Source: Myxococcales bacterium
Lineage (GTDB): Bacteria > Myxococcota_A > Polyangia > Palsa-1104 > SHYY01
Direction of reading: 5' to 3'
DNA length: 64,000 nt
Assembly: GCA_009692555.1 (NCBI GenBank)
Contig: SHYY01000004.1
Span: forward strand, 17,901-81,900
The notes beneath the pieces were generated by a model. That model saw only the letters and a list, made by a program, of their open reading frames with translations, had not been told where the DNA came from and did not search any database. Position 1 is the first letter of the stretch; each line of letters starts with the position of its first letter. Below are positions 57,741 through 64,000 of this stretch, piece by piece. The position numbers were made by a program, and so were the translations under genes.

Positions 57741-58145
57741 CTACTTCTTCGCGAGCGCCTCCTCCTCGCTCAGCGTGGTCGCCCCGGCGACGGCGAGGTA
57801 GGGCTTCAGCTTCGCCAGCGTCTTCCGCCCGATCCCCTTCACCCGGGTGAGATCCTCGACCTTGCGGAACGGGTGCGCCTTGCGGTGCTCCAGGATCTGC
57901 TTCGCCTTCGCCGGCCCGATCCCCGGCAGGAGCTCGAGCGCGACCTCGTCGGCCTGGTTGAGGTTCACCACCCCGTGCAGCATCGTGCGGACGCGGCCGC
58001 GCGGGGGGCCCGGCGCCTCCTCGTCGGGCTGGGGCGCGGGGGAGAGGGCCTTCGCCGCGCGCGGGTGCTCGGCGGCGCTCCCGACGGTGGGGCCGGCGCC
58101 GAGGGCACAGAGGGTCAGCATCAGGATCTGGATCAGCTTCTTCAT
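57741..58145 (-). CDS. ComEA-like helix-hairpin-helix DNA-binding protein
   Basis: 134 residues. Signal peptide MKKLIQILMLTLCALGAGPT, a Pro-rich linker, then the ComEA domain: VNLNQADEVALELLPGIGPA, KAKQILEHRKAHPFRKVEDL and VKGIGRKTLAKLKPYLAV, with both hairpins. ComEA binds incoming DNA during natural transformation. ATG overlaps the stop of the gene upstream. Confidence 0.88.
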   Translation of the reverse strand: MKKLIQILMLTLCALGAGPTVGSAAEHPRAAKALSPAPQPDEEAPGPPRGRVRTMLHGVVNLNQADEVALELLPGIGPAKAKQILEHRKAHPFRKVEDLTRVKGIGRKTLAKLKPYLAVAGATTLSEEEALAKK

Positions 58146-58426
58146 CACAGCACTCCGTTCTGCGCGTGGCCACGCGCGCTCTGGTCGTTGTCGTTGCGCC
58201 GCCCGACCGGCCGATCGTCGGGGACGTAGTCGCGGATGTGGAGCGTGCCGTTGACCGGGATCGCGTCGAGCTTCACGTTCCACGACTGGTCGCGGTTCAC
58301 GAACGCCGTCCCGATCCGAAGGAAGAACCCCTTCCGGTCGGGCCCCTTGTCGATGATCGTGTAAACGACCTTGTGCTTGCCCCGCTCGCCGGGATCCGGC
58401 GGCGGTCCTTCGTGCGCCTCATGCAT
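58145..58426 (-). CDS. small conserved-looking protein
   Basis: 93 residues, ribosome site AAGGAGGA upstream. Core GKHKVVYTIIDKGPDRKGFF, LRIGTAFVNRDQSWNVKLDA, IPVNGTLHIRDYVPDD. The IGxAfxNrDgSxnvxLdaiPvxGxLhiR pattern is a short domain seen in many hypothetical proteins, role unknown. Overlaps the ComEA-like gene by one base. Confidence 0.72.
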   Translation of the reverse strand: MHEAHEGPPPDPGERGKHKVVYTIIDKGPDRKGFFLRIGTAFVNRDQSWNVKLDAIPVNGTLHIRDYVPDDRPVGRRNDNDQSARGHAQNGVL

Positions 58427-58543
58427 GCGTTCCTCCTTGGGTTTTGGTGCGTTATCGAATCGGCCGATGCAGGGGCGAATAGCAGCAGTCGTGCCGACGT
58501 CGAACTGGCGCGGAATGGGCACTTCGAGGCATCCGGGGGGCGC

Positions 58544-58586
58544 TGTCCGGCCGGCTGCCGGACGGGCGTCCGGAATCCGGCCGGAC
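58544..58586 (+). promoter_or_regulatory. GTCCGG/CCGGAC inverted repeats, possible operators
   Basis: GTCCGGCCGGCTGCCGGAC (58545-58563) and GTCCGGAATCCGGCCGGAC (58568-58586), in the region shared by the divergent small-protein and TonB-like genes. The CGGCTGCCGGAC half matches the palindromes at 38417-38452. The remaining intergenic DNA (58427-58543 and 58587-58672) shows nothing else I can name. Confidence 0.35.
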
Positions 58587-58686
58587 GGCCCGAAGGCCGA
58601 AGACCAACGGTGGAAGGCCCGTGGTCGCCTGGACCTTCGCGCGGCGCGTTCTGGCCCGATCGCCCTGCTCGGTGTAAGGAATTGGC

Positions 58687-59925
58687 GTGCGCACCCGGCG
58701 TAGGCCACTGGCGATCGCGGGCACGGCCTCGGCCGCGCTGCACGCCGCCACGCTGCTCGCGATGGCGTGGGTGCCGCAGATCCGGTGGCCCGAGCCGCCG
58801 ATCGCGGTGGAGGTGCGCGCGCCGCACCGCGTGACGCCGAAGGTCGCGCCCCCTGCGGCGGGCCTGCCTGGCAGCGAGGAGACCCGGCCGCAACCACCCG
58901 CGCCACGCGCCGCAGCGACGAGGAAACCCGCGAAGAAAGGCCCTGGACCGGCGGTCGCGAAGCCCGCCCCGCTCCCACCGCCGCCGAGCACCGCCGACCT
59001 CCGCCCGTTCGCACCCGGCGACGCGAAGATCGTGATCCTGCTGCGCACCGATCGCCTCCGCAAGTCGCCCTACAAGGACAGCGTCCAGGCGCTCCTCGAA
59101 GCGCTGCCCGACTACCGCACGCTGCTCGCCGGGACCGGCCTCTCCCCGCTCGACGACTTCGATGCGCTGCTGATCGCCACCGCGAACCCGTTCGACGTCA
59201 CCGCCACCTTCCTCGCCGCGCGCCATCGCGCCGACCCGCGAATCCACAAGGCGCTCGCGCAGCGCATCATGCCGACCTGGGATCCGCGCACGATCCGCTA
59301 CCTCACGCCGACGCTGTCGGTGCTCACCCGCCCCGACGGCGCGGGACGGATCGACGCGGTGGCGGCGCCCGGCTACCCGCTGCCCGCCCCTCCGGTCCCA
59401 TCGCCCAGTGGAGCGGACGGGGGCGTCGACGAGACCGCGCGCTGGCTGGACGATCTCGCGCGCTTCGACCGGATCGCAGGCGAGGATGGCGGCCCGTCGA
59501 TGATGGTCACCGTGAGCGATCTCGCGTCGCTTTTGCACCTCCAGCAGGGCCTCCCGACGCCGCTCGACGGATCGCTCGCCGCCACCGCCGACCCGAACCC
59601 CGCGCTGCGCCTGCGGATGACCTTCACCGACGAGGGGGAGGCCACCCTCTTCGAGGCCGAGTGGCCGGCGATCGTCAAACGCTGGCGAGCCTCGGCGCTC
59701 CTGCTCGGGCTCGGTGGGATGCTTGACGGGCTGACGGTCAAGCGCGAGGGCGTGGTGCTGGAGGTCTCGGGGCGCATCGCCGGCACGCAGGTGGCGCTGG
59801 CGCTCTCCTGGGCCAAGGCGCTCCTTCCGCGCGCGCGCGAAGCCGCCGCCACCGACGATCCGGCCGACGGTGGCACGCTCCAGACCGACGGGGCGAAGGC
59901 TCCGGTTGACTCGGGCGGGGGTTAG
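58687..59925 (+). CDS. TonB-N-terminus-like protein of unknown function
   Basis: 412 residues from GTG, directly behind a TAAGGA box. One membrane helix (about 12-28) and a Pro/Ala/Lys-rich stretch (residues ~35-100) as in TonB or similar envelope-spanning proteins. The C-terminal ~310 residues form a globular domain I do not recognise (KIVILLRTDRLRKSPYKDSV, FDALLIATANPFDVTATFLA, VEVSGRIAGTQVALALSW-like). No TonB C-terminal domain. Periplasmic location inferred. Confidence 0.7.
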   Translation: MRTRRRPLAIAGTASAALHAATLLAMAWVPQIRWPEPPIAVEVRAPHRVTPKVAPPAAGLPGSEETRPQPPAPRAAATRKPAKKGPGPAVAKPAPLPPPPSTADLRPFAPGDAKIVILLRTDRLRKSPYKDSVQALLEALPDYRTLLAGTGLSPLDDFDALLIATANPFDVTATFLAARHRADPRIHKALAQRIMPTWDPRTIRYLTPTLSVLTRPDGAGRIDAVAAPGYPLPAPPVPSPSGADGGVDETARWLDDLARFDRIAGEDGGPSMMVTVSDLASLLHLQQGLPTPLDGSLAATADPNPALRLRMTFTDEGEATLFEAEWPAIVKRWRASALLLGLGGMLDGLTVKREGVVLEVSGRIAGTQVALALSWAKALLPRAREAAATDDPADGGTLQTDGAKAPVDSGGG

Positions 59926-59933
59926 TCTAGAGT
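59906..59933 (+). promoter_or_regulatory. promoter of the zinc-knuckle gene
   Basis: TTGACT (59906-59911), 16-bp spacer, TAGAGT (59928-59933). Start near 59940 gives a short leader with GAGG before the ATG at 59967. Confidence 0.5.
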
Positions 59934-59966
59934 GTGCGCCCCAATCACCGAAAACACCGAGGCACA

Positions 59967-60257
59967 ATGGCTGACCAGGGAACGACGGAAGCGACCGAAG
60001 CGAAGACCGACGCGAAGCCCACCGAGCGGCACCTCTCGCGCGCCGACGCGAAGTGCAGCGTCGAGGGCTGCAAGCGCCCCTACCGCGCCAAGACCTACTG
60101 CGTCACCCACTACAAGCTCTGGCGCCGCGGCGAGATCGCGACCCACAAGTCGCGCTACAAGATCTGCAGCAAGGAAGCCTGCAAGAAGCCGATGGTCCAG
60201 TGGGGCATGTGCGAGGAGCACGTCAAGGCCGCCAAGAGCGGCGAGGTCGCGGCCTAG
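59967..60257 (+). CDS. double zinc-knuckle protein
   Basis: 96 residues. Two motifs with identical spacing C-x4-C-x9-C-x2-H: CSVEGCKRPYRAKTYCVTH and CSKEACKKPMVQWGMCEEH. The rest is charged, with an acidic Thr-rich N-terminus. Similar small proteins are called vegetative proteins in myxobacteria. Could bind nucleic acid or regulate. Start ATG at 59967 chosen over GTG at 59934 for its ribosome site and the promoter position. Confidence 0.78.
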   Translation: MADQGTTEATEAKTDAKPTERHLSRADAKCSVEGCKRPYRAKTYCVTHYKLWRRGEIATHKSRYKICSKEACKKPMVQWGMCEEHVKAAKSGEVAA

Positions 60258-60302
60258 CGTCGATCCAGGAAGCAACGGCCGTCACCGACGGTACTCCTCC
60301 CC

Positions 60303-61571
60303 GTGGACAGCATCGTCATTCGCGGCGGGCATCGCCTGAAGGGCGAGGTCCGCATCTCCGGCGCCAAGAACGCGGCGCTGCCGATCCTTGCCTCGTCGCT
60401 GCTCGCGCACGGCACCTCCACCTTCAAGAACGTCCCGCTGCTGAACGACGTCGCCACCATGCGCCGGCTGCTGATCGGCATGGGCGCCACGGTCGAGCCC
60501 GATGGCGGCATCTCGCGCACGCTCCGGATCAACACCGACGGGGTGGACAAGGTCGAGGCCTCCTACGAGCTGGTCAAGACCATGCGCGCGTCGGTGCTGG
60601 TCCTCGGGCCGCTTTTGACGCGCCACGGGCGAGCGGTGGTGTCGCTCCCCGGCGGGTGCGCGATCGGCGAGCGGCCGATCGACCAGCACCTGAAGGGCCT
60701 GGAGGCGATGGGGGCGAAGATCATCCTCGAGCACGGCAACGTGGTGGCGCGCGCGAAGCGGCTGCACGGGGCGTCGATCGTGTGCGACATCCCGACGGTG
60801 ACCGGCACCGAGAATCTGATGATGGCGGCGTCGCTCGCCCGCGGCCGCACCACCCTCGAGAACGCGGCGCGCGAGCCGGAGGTCGAGGAGCTCGGGCGGG
60901 TGCTGAACAAGATGGGCGCGCACATCGAGGGGGCGGGGACCTCGATGATCACCATCGAGGGGGTCGAGGAGCTGCAGCCGATCGAGCACGCGATCATGCC
61001 CGACCGGATCGAGGCGGGCACCTTCCTCGTCGCCGCGGCGCTCACGAGGGGCGATGTGCTGGTCCGCGACGTGGTGCCCGAGCACATGGAGGCGATCGTC
61101 GCCAAGCTGCGCTCGGCGGGCGCCGAGGTGACCCCCGAGGGCGATGGCCTCAGAGTGCGCGGGCGCGCCGAGATCCAGCCGGTCGATATCACCACCCAGC
61201 CCTTCCCCGGCTTCCCGACCGACATGCAGGCGCAGTTCATGGTGCTGGCGACGCGCGCGCGCGGGCAGAGCGTGATCACCGAGACGATCTTCGAGAACCG
61301 CTACATGCACGTGCAGGAGCTGCGCCGGATGGGCGCCGACATCGTGGTCGACGGGCGGACCTCGGTGATCCGCGGTGTGCCGAAGCTCTCCGGGGCGAAG
61401 GTGATGGCGACCGATCTGCGCGCCTCGGCGAGCCTGATCCTGGCGGGCCTCGTCGCGGAGGGGGAGACCGAGGTGCTGCGCGTCTACCACCTCGATCGCG
61501 GCTACGAGAAGATCGAGCGCAAGCTGCGCGCCCTCGGGGCAGACGTGCGGAGGATGAAGGGCAGAGGCTAG
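60303..61571 (+). CDS. murA: UDP-N-acetylglucosamine 1-carboxyvinyltransferase MurA
   Basis: 422 residues, normal length, from [59 protein letters not shown], and the catalytic Cys119 in [21 protein letters not shown]-terminal [20 protein letters not shown] and [19 protein letters not shown]. First committed step of peptidoglycan synthesis; transfers enolpyruvate from PEP to UDP-GlcNAc. The Cys marks it as fosfomycin-sensitive type. Confidence 0.97.
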   Translation: MDSIVIRGGHRLKGEVRISGAKNAALPILASSLLAHGTSTFKNVPLLNDVATMRRLLIGMGATVEPDGGISRTLRINTDGVDKVEASYELVKTMRASVLVLGPLLTRHGRAVVSLPGGCAIGERPIDQHLKGLEAMGAKIILEHGNVVARAKRLHGASIVCDIPTVTGTENLMMAASLARGRTTLENAAREPEVEELGRVLNKMGAHIEGAGTSMITIEGVEELQPIEHAIMPDRIEAGTFLVAAALTRGDVLVRDVVPEHMEAIVAKLRSAGAEVTPEGDGLRVRGRAEIQPVDITTQPFPGFPTDMQAQFMVLATRARGQSVITETIFENRYMHVQELRRMGADIVVDGRTSVIRGVPKLSGAKVMATDLRASASLILAGLVAEGETEVLRVYHLDRGYEKIERKLRALGADVRRMKGRG

Positions 61572-61623
61572 GTCCGGCGCGGTTTCTTGTGCACACCCAC
61601 GAGACGTTGTACCTATCGCAGCG

Positions 61624-62130
61624 ATGAAGACGCTCGACATCACGACCACCCACCGCCTCCTCAGCCGGATCATGGAGTTCGAGCTGGCCGGCGTGGTGCG
61701 CTACACCCACTACGCGCTGATGATCACCGGGCCGAACCGGATCCCGATCGTGCAGTTCATGCAGTCGCAGGCGGCGGAGTCGCTGCTCCACGCGCAGCAG
61801 GCGGGGGAGATCCTGACCGGGCTCGACGGGCACCCCAGCCAGCGCATCGCGCCGATCGAGGAGACCTACCAGCACTCGGTGGAGTCGATCCTGCGGGAGA
61901 GCCTGGCCCACGAGGAGCGCGCGCTCGAGCTGTACAAGCAGCTCCTCGAGGTGGCGAAGGACGCGACGATCTACCTCGAGGAGTTCGCGCGCACCAAGAT
62001 CGGGCAGGAAGAGCTGCACGGGATCGAGCTGCGGAAGATGCTCCGCGATATCGGCGTCGAACAGGTCCACCATCCGGCCCAGGCCGCAAGGCGCCCGACG
62101 GCGACGGCGACGAAGCGGAAGCGACGGTAG
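61624..62130 (+). CDS. bacterioferritin-like ferritin
   Basis: 168 residues. Four-helix ferritin pattern: RIMEFELAGVVRYTHYALMI, QAAESLLHAQQAGEILTGLD, LRESLAHEERALELYKQLLE, EEFARTKIGQEELHGIELRK, each with the Glu/His iron ligands (E in EFEL, E and H in AAESLLHA, E in EER, E and H in EELHG). A basic C-terminal tail follows. Stores iron or protects against peroxide. Haem-binding Met is not certain. Confidence 0.85.
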   Translation: MKTLDITTTHRLLSRIMEFELAGVVRYTHYALMITGPNRIPIVQFMQSQAAESLLHAQQAGEILTGLDGHPSQRIAPIEETYQHSVESILRESLAHEERALELYKQLLEVAKDATIYLEEFARTKIGQEELHGIELRKMLRDIGVEQVHHPAQAARRPTATATKRKRR

Positions 62131-62135
62131 CGCCG

Positions 62136-62837
62136 ATGGCGTCAGGCGGCGGGCCGCTCAAGCTGGCGGTACCCAAGGGGCGTGTCCTCGACGAGGCGGT
62201 GGCGCTGTTCGAGCGCGCCGGGATCGGCCTGCAGGCGGTGAAGGCGAAGTCGCGGCGGCTGGTGCACGATCTCGCGCCGCTCGCCAGCGACGGGGACGGG
62301 CCAGAAATTGGCCTCCGGGTGTACGTGGTACGCGACGCCGATGTGCCCACCTACGTCGAGTACGGCGCCGCGGATCTCGGGATCGCCGGCAGCGATGTGC
62401 TCGGCGAGCAGGGGCGCGATCTCTACGAGCCGCTCGATCTCCGCATCGGGCGCTGCCGTCTCGCCGTCGCCGAGCCGGCCGAGCGCCACGTCGACGACCG
62501 CGCCGAGCTGCACCTGCGCGTCGCCACCAAGTTTCCGAACCTCACCCGCCGGCACCTCGAGGCGCGCGGGATCGTCGCCGACGTGATCAAGCTCTCCGGC
62601 TCGATCGAGCTGGCGCCGCTGACCGGCCTCGCCGACTGGATCGTCGATCTGGTCTCGACGGGAGAGACCTTGCGCCAGCATCACCTGCGCGAGGTGGAGA
62701 CGGTGCTCGAGGTGTCGGCGCGCGTGGTGGTCAACCGGGCCAGCCTGAAGCTCCGTCGCCGCGAGATCGACCGCGTGCTGGCGCGGCTGCGCGGGGCGGT
62801 CGGCCCGGCGATCGCCACAAGCAGGCTGAGGGGATGA
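62136..62837 (+). CDS. hisG: ATP phosphoribosyltransferase HisG (short form)
   Basis: 233 residues: LKLAVPKGRVLDEAVALFER, DADVPTYVEYGAADLGIAGS, LRVATKFPNLTRRHLEARG, KLSGSIELAPLTGLADWIVD, LVSTGETLRQHHLREVETVL. The C-terminal regulatory ACT-like domain of long HisG is absent, so this is HisG-S, which in known cases needs HisZ. Catalyses the first step of histidine synthesis. No other his gene is near. Confidence 0.95.
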   Translation: MASGGGPLKLAVPKGRVLDEAVALFERAGIGLQAVKAKSRRLVHDLAPLASDGDGPEIGLRVYVVRDADVPTYVEYGAADLGIAGSDVLGEQGRDLYEPLDLRIGRCRLAVAEPAERHVDDRAELHLRVATKFPNLTRRHLEARGIVADVIKLSGSIELAPLTGLADWIVDLVSTGETLRQHHLREVETVLEVSARVVVNRASLKLRRREIDRVLARLRGAVGPAIATSRLRG

Positions 62838-62854
62838 TCGTCCCGCCCGGCGTG

Positions 62855-62863
62855 TGCTAGGCT
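62855..62863 (+). promoter_or_regulatory. extended -10 box before the unknown gene at 62870
   Basis: TGCTAGGCT, six bases before the GTG at 62870, again placing the transcription start at the start codon. Confidence 0.4.
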
Positions 62864-62869
62864 CGCGCC

Positions 62870-63574
62870 GTGGATCTCCTCCGCGCTGCGGTCGTCGACG
62901 CGCTCCGCTTCCACCCGCGGGTGGCGCAGCAGAAGATCGCCGGGGAGCGCGCCGCGCGGGAGCGGCTCGCCGCGACGCTGCCGACGCTGATCCCGTTTCG
63001 CGGGCGCGCGGTGCAAAAGGTGGTGGCCCTGCTCGACTGGGATCACCGGCTGCCCTCCAAGCAGCTGACGCTCCGGGTGCACGCCTTCTACAGCGCGCCG
63101 AGCGTGGAGCGCTTCGAGGAGGCGCTCTCGCGGCGCGGGGCGGAGATCCAGCGGAAGGACCTCTTCCCGGAGTTCGATGTCCCGGACTACGTGGACCTCC
63201 CGGGCGACGAGAGCTACGACGTCGATCTCTCGGGCGAGCTCAACGTCGACGCGATGCGCCTCGTCTCGCCGTGGCGGCGCGAGGTGGACAACGACACCGG
63301 CAACGTCGCGGTGCGGGCAGTGCGCTCCTCGACGGCGTTCACCAAGGCCAAGGCCGCGCACCCCGGGCGCTCGCAAAACCTCGGCGATCTCGAGGCGGTG
63401 GCGTGGATGCCGCCGTGCGAGAGCGGCCAGGCGCGCTGGACGATCGACGTCTGGTGGCTGACCGCCTTCGATGGCCGGATCGGCAAGGGATGGTCGTTCC
63501 TCGTCGACACCGATCCGTCGGTGACCGGCGATCGGATCGTCGCCCACCGCGAGTTCACGGTCCGGACCGGGTAA
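62870..63574 (+). CDS. unknown protein
   Basis: 234 residues from GTG. No signal peptide. Begins MDLLRAAVVDALRFHPRVAQ; later YVDLPGDESYDVDLSGELNV, ARWTIDVWWLTAFDGRIGKG and WSFLVDTDPSVTGDRIVAHR. Mixed alpha/beta, no family recognised. Its 3' end overlaps the opposite-strand CHAT gene by 20 bases. Confidence 0.7.
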   Translation: MDLLRAAVVDALRFHPRVAQQKIAGERAARERLAATLPTLIPFRGRAVQKVVALLDWDHRLPSKQLTLRVHAFYSAPSVERFEEALSRRGAEIQRKDLFPEFDVPDYVDLPGDESYDVDLSGELNVDAMRLVSPWRREVDNDTGNVAVRAVRSSTAFTKAKAAHPGRSQNLGDLEAVAWMPPCESGQARWTIDVWWLTAFDGRIGKGWSFLVDTDPSVTGDRIVAHREFTVRTG

Positions 63575-64000
63575 GCAGGAGCGCCGCCAGCGCGGCGAGC
63601 AACACGCCGACCGCTGCGCCGATCGCCGCAGCGAGCAGCCACGGTCTCCGCGCACGCCGCGCGATCGCCTCGCCCTCGGGCGCTCCCCCGCGCGTTGCGA
63701 GCGAGCGCGGCGACTCGCGCAGCCGCGGCCGCTTCCAGGGCGCCGACGAGCGCGCGTCGAGCTGCTTCGCCGACGGGATCACCAGCGCCCGCGCCTCCTC
63801 GCGACGGAGCGGAGTGAAGGTCGGATCGCCGTAGAGCACGTAGGAGGCCCAGGCCAGCTCCCCCTCGCCGCCGCGCGCCACCACCGCCTCGCGCGCCCGC
63901 CGCACCGCCGAGCCGATCGACGCCCCGGTCACCAATTCGGCGTAGAAGGCGGCCGCGAAGGTGGCCGATTGTCCGTCGACCACCTCCCACTGCGTGCCGA
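63555..64000 (-). CDS. CHAT-domain protein, C-terminal part only
   Basis: The frame is open from the window edge to the stop at 63555, so the 5' part is outside. Residues read GTQWEVVDGQSATFAAAFY, then YAELVTGASIGSAVRRAREA and GELAWASYVLYGDPTFTPLR, the C-terminal hallmarks of CHAT peptidase domains (caspase-like HetF-associated). A cytoplasmic basic linker and a final membrane helix (WLLAAAIGAAVGVLLAALAA) follow. Such proteins are often partners of gasdermins, TPR proteins or kinases in myxobacteria; the catalytic His/Cys would be upstream. Confidence 0.8.
   Translation of the reverse strand, partial: GTQWEVVDGQSATFAAAFYAELVTGASIGSAVRRAREAVVARGGEGELAWASYVLYGDPTFTPLRREEARALVIPSAKQLDARSSAPWKRPRLRESPRSLATRGGAPEGEAIARRARRPWLLAAAIGAAVGVLLAALAALLLTRSGP

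Overview
The window is very GC-rich, has densely packed genes and carries several hallmarks of Myxococcota (the former delta-proteobacteria): a gspC-to-gspN type II secretion operon, large Cys-rich lipoproteins with Asp/Pro linkers, enhancer-binding regulators of the NtrC and FHA types, a protein with a MYXO-CTERM-like tail, and a Gram-negative outer membrane (porin, secretin, a LolB-like lipoprotein). I cannot name the genus. I found no rRNA, tRNA, CRISPR array or transposase.

Layout. 1-6907 (minus): three tandem, closely related Cys-rich repeat lipoproteins, the first cut by the window edge. 7171-23617 (plus): an NtrC-type response regulator and then gspC-D-E-F-G-H-I-J-K-L-M-N. A sigma-54 promoter candidate lies 25 bp before gspC, and a 12-bp motif is shared by the regions upstream of the regulator and of gspC. 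The prepilin peptidase is not in the window. 23696-26018: a small-protein/nucleotidyltransferase pair and an FHA-type sigma-54 activator. 26185-33207: MoaD-MoaE fusion, SprT-like protease, a decayed copper-monooxygenase tail, a BtuF-like protein, poly(A) polymerase, a decayed methyltransferase tail framed by hexanucleotide arrays, an FAD oxidoreductase and a ParDE toxin-antitoxin pair. 33231-38402 (minus): an envelope operon (membrane glycosyltransferase-like protein, degenerate cupredoxin lipoprotein, helical lipoprotein, porin) and a sulfatase-modifying-factor-like protein.

38521-49878: RadC, an outer-membrane barrel, an 81-bp tandem repeat, an ECF sigma/anti-sigma pair, a HMGL-like synthase with thiolase, a HAD phosphatase, a zinc-ribbon protein, OppD/OppF ATPases without permeases, and a TPR/LolB-like lipoprotein pair. 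50082-56921: a primary-type sigma factor, a TetR regulator with two palindromic operators beside a truncated membrane gene, a PilZ/carboxyltransferase overlap, a surface protein and a serine hydrolase. 57189-64000: a hexanucleotide array, ComEA-like and small proteins, a TonB-N-terminus-like protein, a double zinc-knuckle protein, MurA, a bacterioferritin-like protein, HisG, an unknown protein and a CHAT-domain protein cut by the edge.

Two themes recur. First, short repetitive DNA has entered genes: the leader peptide of GspI contains a copy of the repeat family found at 40276-40445, and a TGC-N4-GCACCA micro-palindrome sits in gspE, at the gspI and gspJ starts, in oppD/oppF, in the carboxyltransferase and twice in the serine hydrolase. 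Second, several genes start 6-9 bases after a TGCTANNNT extended -10 box, which suggests leaderless transcripts. These, and the candidate gsp regulatory circuit, are the observations I would check first. I did not find a clear-cut new defence or metabolic system; the least explained gene clusters are the cupredoxin/lipoprotein/porin operon and the nucleotidyltransferase pair.
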